From Flavobacterium luteolum (GTDB lineage Bacteria; Bacteroidota; Bacteroidia; Flavobacteriales; Flavobacteriaceae): a DNA stretch of 64,000 nucleotides. Shown one piece after another: positions 9,269-17,990 of this stretch. How positions within the stretch are numbered: position 1 is the first letter of the stretch; the number at the start of each line of letters is the position of its first letter. The stretch lies in assembly GCF_027111275.1 (NCBI RefSeq), contig NZ_CP114286.1:3162001-3226000 (forward strand), given 5' to 3'. Under the pieces are notes generated by a model, which did not search any database, was not told the DNA's origin, and saw nothing but the letters and a program-made list of their open reading frames with translations. The position numbers and the translations under genes are program-made.

Positions 9269-9865
9269 ATGAAAAATAAGGTTTTAATTCTAATCGCAAT
9301 TTTGGCACTAGGCTCTTGCCAGAATAAAGACAATTCAAAAAATATTGTAAAAACAGTTGTTCAAGACACGCTATCTAAAACATTGGGCGGAACTGCAAAT
9401 CTAAGTGAATCGACTCCAAAAGAAGACAAAGCAGTAGAGTTAATCCGTAAACAGTTATTGGTTTTATTAAAGAATGATATTCCTGCCCTGACCAAAGACG
9501 AACGTTATTTTTATTATGAGGCTTTCGATTTAAATAATGATAAGAAAAACGAATATTTAGTTGGTTTTGCAAACCCTTATTTTTGCGGAAGCGGAGGGTG
9601 CTCGGGTTATATTTTAAAGAATGATGGTACTGTAATCAATCGTTTCACAGTAACCGATTTCCCGATTTATGTAACCTCTTCAGCAACTGAAAAGTTTTAT
9701 GATTTGATATTTGAAAGTGGAGGAAAATTTCATCTTCTAAAAATGAAAGGCGGAAAATATCCATCCAATCCATCTGTTCAAGAAGTTATAAAAAGCGATG
9801 TTCCAAAAGAGAGTACAAAGGTTTTGGATATTCAAGGAAAGAAATTGGAGAAATATTCGTTTTAA
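9269..9865 (+). CDS. Lipoprotein of unknown function
   Basis: A 198-residue predicted lipoprotein: the signal peptide ends in LGSC with the lipidated cysteine near residue 17. The mature part is globular, with an acidic DLNNDKKNEYLVG stretch resembling a Ca-binding loop of FG-GAP or EF-hand type, and the cysteine-glycine segment YFCGSGGCSGY. I recognise no family with confidence. It begins 27 bp after ldhA and ends at a shared bidirectional hairpin. Confidence 0.7.
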   Translation: MKNKVLILIAILALGSCQNKDNSKNIVKTVVQDTLSKTLGGTANLSESTPKEDKAVELIRKQLLVLLKNDIPALTKDERYFYYEAFDLNNDKKNEYLVGFANPYFCGSGGCSGYILKNDGTVINRFTVTDFPIYVTSSATEKFYDLIFESGGKFHLLKMKGGKYPSNPSVQEVIKSDVPKESTKVLDIQGKKLEKYSF

Positions 9866-9873
9866 AAATAAAA

Positions 9874-9903
9874 AACCCGACAGATTTTAGAACCTGTCGG
9901 GTT
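9874..9903. terminator. Bidirectional hairpin terminator with AACCCGACAG core
   Basis: AACCCGACAG pairs with CTGTCGGGTT across a short TTTTAG-type loop, with A-runs on the left and T-rich sequence on the right. It sits between the lipoprotein (+) and the VIT-vWA gene (-), so it can end both. The same core recurs at 14270-14302. Confidence 0.8.
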
Positions 9904-9928
9904 TGAATATTAGTAAGCTTTGTAATTT

Positions 9929-12736
9929 CTAAAATTCAAATTCTCCAATTAGAATTTTACTGTCACTTTCGCGTTTGTTTTCTTTTTGACTTTGGAAAAC
10001 AGCAATTTTACGTTCCTGTCTGCCATCAGAATAATAAAGGTAAACTTCTGCCATTACAGTCGTTGGACCAGAAAGAATGTTCTGTCTTTCACCGAAGAAA
10101 TTCGTCTTTATTTTATATTTCCCTTTAATCGCTTTTTTAAGTAAAAATTGCTCAGGACCAAAACCTTGAGTGAAATCGTTGCTTAATCTTCCTCCAATTT
10201 CTGTAGATCTATGCGAGTAAGAGCAATCTTCTCCTCTTGGATCTGTAACCCAAAGGTCTATATCTGTATTGTCTTTATTCCAATTAATAACAATACGAAT
10301 GTCGACTGGAAGGTTTGCTTTTAGACGATCATCTACTTTGCTTGAATCAACATTTTTGTTTTGACTCAAAATATTATTGATTTCCATAATCAAAATCTCT
10401 TCGATACCATTATCTCTAATAGAAATCTCATCGGTATATTCCTGATAAAGCATGCCTTTATAGATATTAAGAGCTTCTTGAGGTTTTTTATTGTCTACCA
10501 AAGCCAATGCATAATCTCTGTGACTTTGAGGGTCAAATGGTCTCCATTCTAGAATTTTTTGGGTAATCCACAATTCTTTTTCATAATTGCCTCTCTGTTT
10601 CAATAGATAAGATATCGTTTTGTACAACTCTTCATTTTCCAAATCAAGTTCTGCTAATGTGCTTAAAACCTTTAGAGAAAGAGCTTTGTCACCTTTTTTG
10701 AATAGGAGTTTAGAAACATCAAAATAATAGGTTACCTGTTTCTCATATTTTGGACGATTTTCAAGATATTTCTGGTAAATCAATTCAGGAGACTGTAAAG
10801 ACTGAAAATTTTTCATGTACTCTTGAGTGCTTTCAACCTCTACCAAAGTTATTTTACCTGTAGCTGTTTTTTTATCATCTGCTCTACTTTCTGCAGAATA
10901 TACAGCATTATCGCTAACAACACTTTCCTCTGCTGACGACAATTTTTGTGACTGCTTAGAAATTGTAGGATATTGTTTTTTTTCTGTAGGCTTAAATTCA
11001 CTGTTCCACCAAGTTGTCAGTTCACGTGTTTTATCAAAAGCTTTAGATAGAAGATTTCTTCTTTTTTCTAAAATTTGTTTTTTGTTTTGAGAAACGATTC
11101 TGTTGTATTCTGGTAATAATTCCTGTGGAGGAGTAATGCCAAAACGCACATAATCATTAACATCTTCCAATACGATAAGACTGGTGTTCTTACTTACTAC
11201 ACCAAACTGCTCGCTCAGATTTCTGATTTCATCACTGTTTTGAGTTGAATTAAGTTCAAGATCATTAATTTTTCGTTGCGCCCAAAACTGTGCAAGAGGC
11301 CAATTATCTACTTGTACAGCGTTACTAAAATCTACAGGCACTTCAAATTTCTTGTCTCCGACTGAAAAAACAGCAGTAAGTTTACTCAAGTTTGAAGATG
11401 AAATTCCGAATATATTCACAGGTTCGTTTACAGCAGTTCCAACATTTGGAAACAATTCCTGAAGCGTATTTGTTTCTTTAAAGCCTAAGAATACAATAGG
11501 AAGCCTTTTATACGTTTTTAGAGCAGATTGAGTGTCTAATTCATTAAGATTGATGAAATTGCCTCCTGATTGTGATGCTAAAAGCTTTAGCAAATTAAAA
11601 CCAGAAGTTGGTGTGCTTGTTATAGTGTTAACCGGTTTTTTAAATTTTAAAGTTAGATCACCAAAATTTGAAATTCCGTCAGAAAATAAAAGATATTCGT
11701 CTATTGATGAAATTTCTTTTAAAGCACTAAAGTCGGTTCCACCATCATATTTCAGATTAAGAATTCTGTCTTTTAAGGCATTCCAGTTTCCTCCAGAAAC
11801 AGTAAATTCTTCTGTTTTTTCTAGCGTATTATTTAGAAGAACAAAAGAGACTGCAACATTCTTGTTGTCTGAAAAATAAGCATTAAGAAAGTCCAGTTCT
11901 TTTTGACGCTCTCTCTTTGATCCGCTGAATGAATTATCCCAAATAATGGCAACTTTTTGAGATTTTGTTTTTTCCTTTACAGGGAAATTCATTGAAACAC
12001 TTGCCGCAAAATAAGATTTATCGTCAGAAGCTTTTTGAAGCATCACGTTCGACGATTCGTTTACTTTTGGAATAGCTATTTTAAGACTTTCATTTGGCGT
12101 AAAATTTACTTTATTAATCTCAGCAATCCATTGGTTTCCTTTTTTCTGAAAAGTAAAACTTCCGTCTGGATTTTCCGTGATTTTAGGAGTTGCTAAACTT
12201 TCATTAACTACTACTTTCAGATTAAATTTTGGAATGCTAATAGCATTGGCAAAACTTAAAAAATACTGATAATCAGTAGCCGAATTTTTCAATTCCTGAT
12301 TGTACGTAATTTTAATAAATCGGCTGCCTCTAGCTGTAATTGGATAAATTCTAGTTCTGAAATTGTTTCCAGCTACTTTTTCAATAATACCTGGATCTAC
12401 ATTTCTTTTTTCAATACTTTCAAATACTTCTTTGGCTCGTTCTTTTGGAACAGGAACGGCATCTCTTAAGCTTCCATTAATGTCCAAAGCATAACCACTT
12501 ACGCTTACTCCTTCTGGCAACGGAAGGGTAAAATTTCCTTCTAAAATTCTGTCGCCAGGATTGTAAAATGTATAAGTAGCTGTAGTGGAAGCAAGATTTC
12601 CTAAAATTTTGGTTTCAATTTTTACCTCCTGTAAGATTACCGAATTTTTTTTCTGATTTTCGACATCCAGAGTTGGAATCTGTGAAAAAGCGGCACCGCA
12701 GAACAGTAGTGCACAGATACTAAAAAATTTATTCAT
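9929..12736 (-). CDS. Secreted VIT-vWA-TPR-DUF2135 protein
   Basis: A 935-residue exported protein with a signal peptide at 1-18 (ending AAFSQ). Residues about 25-150 form a VIT (inter-alpha-trypsin inhibitor) domain, with the family stretch RILEGNFTLPLPEGVSVSGY. A von Willebrand A domain follows at about 260-400 with a complete metal site: D267-x-S269-x-S271, Thr334 in GGTDFSAL and Asp353 in LFSDGISN. A helical TPR-like region occupies about 650-800 and the C-terminal 120 residues are a DUF2135/YfaP-like beta domain (DIRIVINWNKDNTDIDLWVT). It is probably periplasmic or surface-exposed. It lies 81 bp downstream of the protease gene on the same strand, so the two are likely co-transcribed. Substrate and role are unknown. 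Confidence 0.85.
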   Translation of the reverse strand: MNKFFSICALLFCGAAFSQIPTLDVENQKKNSVILQEVKIETKILGNLASTTATYTFYNPGDRILEGNFTLPLPEGVSVSGYALDINGSLRDAVPVPKERAKEVFESIEKRNVDPGIIEKVAGNNFRTRIYPITARGSRFIKITYNQELKNSATDYQYFLSFANAISIPKFNLKVVVNESLATPKITENPDGSFTFQKKGNQWIAEINKVNFTPNESLKIAIPKVNESSNVMLQKASDDKSYFAASVSMNFPVKEKTKSQKVAIIWDNSFSGSKRERQKELDFLNAYFSDNKNVAVSFVLLNNTLEKTEEFTVSGGNWNALKDRILNLKYDGGTDFSALKEISSIDEYLLFSDGISNFGDLTLKFKKPVNTITSTPTSGFNLLKLLASQSGGNFINLNELDTQSALKTYKRLPIVFLGFKETNTLQELFPNVGTAVNEPVNIFGISSSNLSKLTAVFSVGDKKFEVPVDFSNAVQVDNWPLAQFWAQRKINDLELNSTQNSDEIRNLSEQFGVVSKNTSLIVLEDVNDYVRFGITPPQELLPEYNRIVSQNKKQILEKRRNLLSKAFDKTRELTTWWNSEFKPTEKKQYPTISKQSQKLSSAEESVVSDNAVYSAESRADDKKTATGKITLVEVESTQEYMKNFQSLQSPELIYQKYLENRPKYEKQVTYYFDVSKLLFKKGDKALSLKVLSTLAELDLENEELYKTISYLLKQRGNYEKELWITQKILEWRPFDPQSHRDYALALVDNKKPQEALNIYKGMLYQEYTDEISIRDNGIEEILIMEINNILSQNKNVDSSKVDDRLKANLPVDIRIVINWNKDNTDIDLWVTDPRGEDCSYSHRSTEIGGRLSNDFTQGFGPEQFLLKKAIKGKYKIKTNFFGERQNILSGPTTVMAEVYLYYSDGRQERKIAVFQSQKENKRESDSKILIGEFEF

Positions 12737-12817
12737 AATTAATTAAGTCGATTTTTTGTTTGGTTGGAAAAGTGAAACCTGTTTAGAGTTAAGCGCTTTT
12801 TTCGGAATTTTTTCAAA

Positions 12818-13963
12818 TTAGAGTGCTTGAATATGTTTAGCCACAATTCCAAAGTTGAAACCCTGAACTTGGTCGAATCCACTGAAATTAACTGCAATCA
12901 GTTGTCCACATTCGTTAAAAACAGGCGAACCACTAGCACCATGTGTAGAAGTTATACTGTATTGAATTTTGTTGCCATCAGATTCTTTACTTATTTGACC
13001 ATTGTAAAGTTGCACTTTTATACCAGAATTGGTCTGTGCCAAATCTATTCCCATCGGATAGCCCACCATTATCGCTTTTTGCCCTGGAGCAAGAGAAGTA
13101 TCATTGTCAACAATATTATCAAGGCTTATAATATTGGTAACGGTTTTAGGAGTTTTATGATCAGCTACTTGCAAAATACCTAAATCAATATTGATGTCGT
13201 CTGAAACTTTTTTCATTTCACAATTAATCCATTCGCTATCAGAATTATGAAGTGCAACTTGAATGTCTACCGTTTTTACATATACTTCAATGTTTTCTGC
13301 AGAAACATATTCTTTTACAGGAATAGATGCTGCGATATCATTTGATACTTGCGATGAATCTGTTTCTGTTTCATTAGAACTAACAAATTCTTCACCCGCT
13401 GACTCAGTAGTTTCTTCGCCTGATTCTTCATATTCTCCGTCTCCTTCACCTTCATCATAAGAGACTGAAGCATTTGACCAATTGTTGCTAATAAAGCTTT
13501 CATAGTCATCTTCAGAAACATCGGTAGTAAGGATAGAAGCAATCTTCATTCGCAGATTTCGAATATTAGTATTTACTTTTTCACTTTCTTCTTCAGTTGA
13601 ATTCCATGGCTGTAAAACATGTCTATTGGTAATCATATCTCCTTCTGTATCTACAAAAAAACCTGTTCCGTAAATGGTTTCTTCCTTAGCATCTTCAACA
13701 TTAAGAGGAATTTCTTTTCCATTAATTTTAGCAAAATAGCCATATTTATGCTTTATAAGTACAACGGCATCTTTGTAAGTATCATAGATTTTGGTATCTG
13801 TGCCCAAACAAACAGCTTCTTTTTTAGGAGTAAAATATTTAAATCCTAAAAATCCTGCAGCTGAAAGAGCAATAATAGCGATGAAAATAAATTTGTTACG
13901 ATTTCTTTTTTTCTTAACTGTTGTTTCTAAATCTTCGTTTGGGGCGATTTTTCTAATTTTCAT
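12818..13963 (-). CDS. Membrane-anchored trypsin-like serine protease (DegP/HtrA fold)
   Basis: A 381-residue protein with a short basic cytoplasmic N-terminus, one anchor helix (about residues 24-42) and an extracytoplasmic protease domain. The catalytic triad is readable: His115 in GDMITNRHVL, Asp260 in DINIDLGILQ and Ser344 in HGASGSPVF. A strongly acidic, Ser/Glu-rich insert of about 60 residues (150-210) lies between His and Asp, which is unusual for HtrA. No PDZ domain follows; the protein ends in the protease fold (FGIVAKHIQAL). First gene of a two-gene unit with the VIT-vWA protein, suggesting joint envelope function. Confidence 0.82.
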   Translation of the reverse strand: MKIRKIAPNEDLETTVKKKRNRNKFIFIAIIALSAAGFLGFKYFTPKKEAVCLGTDTKIYDTYKDAVVLIKHKYGYFAKINGKEIPLNVEDAKEETIYGTGFFVDTEGDMITNRHVLQPWNSTEEESEKVNTNIRNLRMKIASILTTDVSEDDYESFISNNWSNASVSYDEGEGDGEYEESGEETTESAGEEFVSSNETETDSSQVSNDIAASIPVKEYVSAENIEVYVKTVDIQVALHNSDSEWINCEMKKVSDDINIDLGILQVADHKTPKTVTNIISLDNIVDNDTSLAPGQKAIMVGYPMGIDLAQTNSGIKVQLYNGQISKESDGNKIQYSITSTHGASGSPVFNECGQLIAVNFSGFDQVQGFNFGIVAKHIQAL

Positions 13964-14007
13964 TTAAAGTATTGGTTGAAAAATGTTAATTGAATGGGTT
14001 TGGTTTA

Positions 14008-14040
14008 AAAAAAAATAGACTTTATACAAAGTCTATTTTT
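14008..14040. terminator. Hairpin AATAGACTTT/AAAGTCTATT
   Basis: AAAATAGACTTT and its complement flank a four-base loop, with A-run and T-run edges. It could stop read-through from lysS before the protease gene. Confidence 0.65.
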
Positions 14041-14269
14041 TCTTCAAATGTAGTAATTTGTTTGCTAAAAAAAAGCAAAAACAAAATCAATTGCATATTC
14101 AATGCCAACCGAATTTTGTTTTGTTTTTGAATGTTATAGCTAGGATTGTGAAAGTATTTTCTTGTAAAAGAATTTAAAGGAAGTAACGTATTGTTTTTCA
14201 GTTTTTTAATCGCAATTTTGATTTTGGCTTTAAAATATTGATGGGAAGAAGTATTCGTTAAAAAAAAAT

Positions 14270-14302
14270 AAACCCGACAGGTTTTTAAAACCTGTCGGGT
14301 TT
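14270..14302. terminator. lysS terminator with CCCGACAGG core
   Basis: Near-perfect stem: AAACCCGACAGGTTTT pairs with AAAACCTGTCGGGTTT, flanked by nine A on the lysS-distal side, which are T in the lysS transcript. It is placed 49 bp after the lysS stop and shares its core with the hairpin at 9874-9903. Confidence 0.85.
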
Positions 14303-14350
14303 GAAGTATGTAAATCAATTTGGAATTTCCAAAATTGGATTTTTTAAAAT

Positions 14351-16054
14351 TTAGCCCACCAATTCTACAAATTTAAACTCGCCGTCAACGACAACTTTAG
14401 TCAAACCGTGTCTAGATAAGTTTTTCATAGAAGCATCCCATTTTTTACCGCTTAAGTTAGCTGTAATTTTTAGCTGCGTTAAATCCATTCTATTTTCATT
14501 TTTGGTAAGCAAGTCAATGATGAATTTTTCTTCGTCAGAAAGTTCGATTTGAGCTTGTTTTTTCTCAGGACGCATTTGAGGGAACAATAAAACTTCTTGA
14601 ATAGAAGCATTGTTTGTTAAATACATAATCAAACGGTCCATTCCAATTCCCATTCCAGAAGTAGGAGGCATACCGTACTCAAGAGCTCTTAAGAAATCCT
14701 CGTCGATAATTCCGTTTGCTTCATCATCACCTTTTGCAGCCAAGCGCATTTGATCTTCAAAACGCTCACGTTGATCAATTGGGTCATTTAATTCAGAATA
14801 CGCATTTGCGATTTCTTTTCCGCAAACCATTAATTCAAAACGCTCAGTCAAATCTGGATTATCGCGGTGCTCTTTACAAAGCGGTGACATTTCTTTTGGA
14901 TAATCTGTAATGAAAGTTGGCTGAATATAATTTCCTTCACATTTTGCTCCAAAAATCTCATCAATCAATTTTCCTTTACCCATTGTTTCGTCAACCTCGA
15001 TTCCCATTCCTCTTGCCGCTTCAAACAATTCTTGTTCTGTTTTCCCAGAGATATCAAAACCAGTAAAATGTTTGATAGAATCTGTCATTGTAACACGGGC
15101 GTAAGGTGCTTTAAAGTTGATTTTGTGTTCGCCAAAAGTAACTTCGCTTGTACCATTTACAGCAATTGCGCAATGCTCCAATAAACCTTCAGCAAATTCC
15201 ATCATCCAATTGTAGTCTTTATAGGCTACATATATTTCCATTGCAGTAAACTCAGGATTATGCGTTCTGTCCATCCCTTCGTTACGGAAGTTTCTAGAAA
15301 ACTCATAAACACCTTCAAATCCACCAACAATTAATCTTTTTAAGTATAATTCATTCGCAATACGCATGTAAAGCGGAATATCAAGCGAGTTATGGTGCGT
15401 AATAAATGGTCTTGCTGAAGCTCCACCAGGAATTGACTGCAAAACCGGAGTATCAACTTCCAGATATCCAGCATCGTTGAAATAACCACGCATCGCACTG
15501 AACAATTTAGTACGTTTAATAAAAGTTTCTTTAACTTGTGGATTTACAGTTAAATCTACATAACGCATTCTGTAACGCAATTCAGCGTCGTTGAAAGCAT
15601 CGTGAACATTTCCTTCTTCGTCAACTTTTGGTAAAGGTAACGGACGTAATGTTTTGCTCAAGAAAGTAAAACCAGTTGCGCGAATACATTTTGCACCAAC
15701 TTGCGTAGTGAATAATTCACCTTCAATACCAATAAAATCACCTAAATCGGTTAATTTTTTAAATACTTGGTTGTATAAAGTTTTGTCGTCACCCTCGCAT
15801 AAAACATCGCGATTTACGTACAATTGAATACGACCTTCGCTGTCTTGTAATTCAGCAAAACAAGCTTTACCCTGATCACGAACACTCATCAAACGTCCAG
15901 CAACGATAACCTTCTTACCTTCCTCAAAAGTTTCCTTTATCTGCTTCGAAGTATGATTTACAGGAAAAAGATTAGCTGGATAAGGATTGATTCCCAGATT
16001 GCGTAAGTTTTGAAGTTTTTCTCTTCTGATGATTTCTTGTTCTGATAATGCCAT
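14351..16054 (-). CDS. lysS: Lysyl-tRNA synthetase, class II
   Basis: A 567-residue aminoacyl-tRNA synthetase charging tRNA-Lys. An N-terminal OB-fold anticodon-binding domain (about 50-165, GRLMSVRDQGKACFAELQD) is followed by the class II catalytic core: motif 2 near YEFSRNFRNEGMDRTHNPEFT and motif 3 in GMGIGMDRLIMYLT. E. coli LysS is about 505 residues; here the core ends at LLFPQMRPEKK and is followed by about 60 extra residues (EEKFIIDLLTKNEN to the end) resembling a small winged-helix-like tail. Start is the ATG at 16054, with a TATCTTTG element upstream. Confidence 0.96.
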   Translation of the reverse strand: MALSEQEIIRREKLQNLRNLGINPYPANLFPVNHTSKQIKETFEEGKKVIVAGRLMSVRDQGKACFAELQDSEGRIQLYVNRDVLCEGDDKTLYNQVFKKLTDLGDFIGIEGELFTTQVGAKCIRATGFTFLSKTLRPLPLPKVDEEGNVHDAFNDAELRYRMRYVDLTVNPQVKETFIKRTKLFSAMRGYFNDAGYLEVDTPVLQSIPGGASARPFITHHNSLDIPLYMRIANELYLKRLIVGGFEGVYEFSRNFRNEGMDRTHNPEFTAMEIYVAYKDYNWMMEFAEGLLEHCAIAVNGTSEVTFGEHKINFKAPYARVTMTDSIKHFTGFDISGKTEQELFEAARGMGIEVDETMGKGKLIDEIFGAKCEGNYIQPTFITDYPKEMSPLCKEHRDNPDLTERFELMVCGKEIANAYSELNDPIDQRERFEDQMRLAAKGDDEANGIIDEDFLRALEYGMPPTSGMGIGMDRLIMYLTNNASIQEVLLFPQMRPEKKQAQIELSDEEKFIIDLLTKNENRMDLTQLKITANLSGKKWDASMKNLSRHGLTKVVVDGEFKFVELVG

Positions 16055-16078
16055 TTTGTGCTCTGTTTTTTAAGTGTG

Positions 16079-16086
16079 CAAAGATA
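16079..16086 (-). promoter_or_regulatory. -7 promoter element of lysS (TATCTTTG)
   Basis: On the minus strand this reads TATCTTTG, an exact match to the Bacteroidota -7 consensus TAnnTTTG, 25 bp before the lysS start. No clear -33 TTG was found at standard spacing. Confidence 0.65.
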
Positions 16087-16161
16087 AACAAAAGAATGTA
16101 GATTTTTTAATGCAGTTTTTAGATTTTTTGAAGCAGCAATTTATTGGGTTTCAATCAACTT

Positions 16162-16233
16162 TAGTCCTGCTATCCGCTTGTATCTTTTCCTCGCCATGGC
16201 AAAAGAAAAAGGATACCGCTTCTATCGGGGCTA
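16162..16233. repeat. Intergenic structured repeat (TAGCCCCGATAGAAGCGG type)
   Basis: A GC-richer island in an AT-rich gap. Read on the minus strand it begins TAGCCCCGATAGAAGCGGTA, continues through AAAAG-rich sequence and a GCCATGGCGA turn, and ends AGCGGATAGCAGGACTAA. The ends pair through GU-tolerant bases and the inner TATCCTTTTT pairs with AAAAGATAC. From memory, elements with this start and end recur between Flavobacterium genes; their function is unknown to me. Confidence 0.6.
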
Positions 16234-16336
16234 GATTGCACCATTTTGTTTTTATAAGACCTTTATTTTGTAAGAAATTAAATAAAAAAAATGCACTATA
16301 TTAGCAACTCACAATCTCAGAATCTTCTCAAAAAAA

Positions 16337-17062
16337 ATGAAATATTTATTAAGCTTATTAATTCTGTTTTTCTTTGCAAGCTGTCAAATTACCGAAACAA
16401 TTACCATAAATTCAGACGGAAGTGGTACCATAGAAATAGAACAGATTCGAGACGAAAACAGTTATATGCAAATAGCAGGAGAAGAGTATTCTAAAGAAAA
16501 CGTTTTTCAAGATACAACCTATATCTTTCAAGATTATATCAATAAATACAACGAAAACTTCGTAAAGTATAAAGCAGAAGAGCAGCAGTTATTTCAAAAA
16601 TATGCAAAAGTAAAAGTACATTTAAAAAAGAGCTCTTTTGAAAAAGAATATAAAAACGAACTTTCACTTCATTTTAAAACAGTTTCAGAAATTCCCGATT
16701 TATATAAAACCGAAAATTACGCATCAGATATTCAGCATAATTATGCTCTCACAGCAGAAAATCATTATTATAGAATTGGATATGATTTTGATGGAAAAGT
16801 TTTTAAACGATCAGTGGTAATTATAAATAAAGAGGAATTAGAAAAAGCGAAACAAGAATCTGAGAAATTTTTAGAGCGATACGGTAATTCAAGTTTAATG
16901 CAAACCTATAATTTGAAATACCATTTTCCAAAAAATATAAAATCCGTTTCTAATCCTAAAGCTTTAATTAGTTCCGATAAAAAAGGGCTGATTATAGAAT
17001 TTCCGCTTTCTGCTTTTTATGGAAATCCTGAAATGACAAATCTAGAAGTAGTTTTAGAATAA
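16337..17062 (+). CDS. Lipoprotein, first of three tandem paralogues
   Basis: A 241-residue predicted lipoprotein (lipobox FASC, Cys16). The mature protein starts with a beta segment, TETITINSDGSGTIEIE, and ends with YHFPKNIKSVSNPKALISSD and a hydrophobic beta strand. These blocks, plus DTTYIFQD and YDFDGKVFKRS, recur in the next two genes, showing triplication of one family. I do not recognise a named domain. Starts at ATG with a weak TATATTAG element upstream. It is the most diverged copy, lacking the Lys-rich insert of the second. Confidence 0.75.
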   Translation: MKYLLSLLILFFFASCQITETITINSDGSGTIEIEQIRDENSYMQIAGEEYSKENVFQDTTYIFQDYINKYNENFVKYKAEEQQLFQKYAKVKVHLKKSSFEKEYKNELSLHFKTVSEIPDLYKTENYASDIQHNYALTAENHYYRIGYDFDGKVFKRSVVIINKEELEKAKQESEKFLERYGNSSLMQTYNLKYHFPKNIKSVSNPKALISSDKKGLIIEFPLSAFYGNPEMTNLEVVLE

Positions 17063-17120
17063 AAACTTCAAAAATTTTTTAAAAGAAAGTATCTTCGCTT
17101 GCATAACTTAAACCTAAATT

Positions 17121-17924
17121 ATGAAAAGAATTCTACTTTGCTTTTTTATTGCATTTTGTTTTACGAGCTGTATCCTTAAGGAAAAGATGACTATGAACGA
17201 AGATGGTTCTGGCACTTTTTCGTACGGTTTTGATATGTCTCCGATGTATAAAATGGGAATGAAAAAAAGTGATTCGACTAAAGTCAACAAAGTCGTGGAC
17301 ACTACTTTTACCTTTAAAGATATGCTTAACAAGTTAAGTGACAGTATTTCTAAATTGCCAGATGCAGATAAAGAAAAAATTGCGATGCTGGAGAAAGAAA
17401 AAGAGAAGCTTAAAATTTTGGAGAATTTTAAAGTTAGCATGAAAGTAAACGACGAGAAAAAGCAATTCGAATATACCATGTCAATTGATTTTCCTAGCGG
17501 AACAGATTTTAAAACTATTGCAACACCTGCCGAAAGTTTAGAAGCGCTGGCTGCTACTGATAAAAAAAGATTAGGAGCGTTAAGTGCTGCTCCAAAACCT
17601 GAAGAAAAATCTAATACCACCATTTTTTATGATGGCAAGGTTTTTATTAAATCAGTAACACCTTCTAAAGACGATAAGAAACTTAAAAAGAAAAAAGAAC
17701 CTAAGAAAGAAAAAAGCGATGATCCGTTCTCAAAAAAGATGGATGAAATGCTTAAAGAGTGTAAGTACATTGCTGAATATCAGTTTCCTAAAAAGATTAA
17801 AACTGTTTCGATAAAGAATGCTGTAATAGCGTCAGATCGTAAAAGTTTTACTGTAGAAATTCCCTTAGATAATATGCAGGAAAGCAGTGTAGATTTTGGT
17901 TTCAAAGTCGAATTTGAGCAATAA
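17121..17924 (+). CDS. Lipoprotein, second of three tandem paralogues
   Basis: A 267-residue predicted lipoprotein (lipobox TSC near residue 14). It shares with its neighbours the MTMNEDGSGTFSYGFD opening, DTTFTFKDML, a central charged coiled region (LEKEKEKLKILENF), FYDGKVFIKSV, and the closing YQFPKKIKTVSIKNAVIASDRK. A Lys-rich insert (about residues 190-215, DDKKLKKKKEPKKEK) is unique to this copy. It is separated from the first copy by 58 bp containing TATCTTCG, a near match to the -7 consensus. Function unknown; probably attached to a membrane facing the periplasm. Confidence 0.75.
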   Translation: MKRILLCFFIAFCFTSCILKEKMTMNEDGSGTFSYGFDMSPMYKMGMKKSDSTKVNKVVDTTFTFKDMLNKLSDSISKLPDADKEKIAMLEKEKEKLKILENFKVSMKVNDEKKQFEYTMSIDFPSGTDFKTIATPAESLEALAATDKKRLGALSAAPKPEEKSNTTIFYDGKVFIKSVTPSKDDKKLKKKKEPKKEKSDDPFSKKMDEMLKECKYIAEYQFPKKIKTVSIKNAVIASDRKSFTVEIPLDNMQESSVDFGFKVEFEQ

Positions 17925-17966
17925 TTGGAAGCTTTCAATAAAATGCATTTTTAAAAATAGTCTTCG

Positions 17967-17974
17967 TATCTTTG
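17967..17974 (+). promoter_or_regulatory. -7 promoter element TATCTTTG before third lipoprotein
   Basis: Exact TAnnTTTG match, 16 bp before the start codon. Its presence suggests that the third lipoprotein and lipB can be transcribed apart from the first two copies. Confidence 0.6.
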
Positions 17975-17990
17975 ATAAAAATATACTGCG

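Larger units (their letters stand above)
13964..14350. other. Intergenic stretch between lysS and the protease gene
   Basis: 387 bp without a convincing gene. It holds two hairpins, at 14008-14040 and 14270-14302, and A/T-rich sequence between them. A 98-codon minus-strand frame spans it but starts inside the terminator hairpin and has no recognisable protein character. Confidence 0.6.

Noticed and set aside
13315..13542. Frames opposite to and overlapping the acidic linker of the protease
   Set aside because: They mirror the Glu/Ser-rich low-complexity coding sequence and lack independent features.
14022..14318. 98-codon minus-strand frame between lysS and the protease gene
   Set aside because: It starts inside the lysS terminator hairpin, contains a second hairpin at its end and has AT-driven composition without family features.
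16074..16304. 76-codon plus-strand frame beginning with GTG upstream of the lipoproteins
   Set aside because: It runs through the lysS promoter and the structured repeat; the protein composition reflects those elements.
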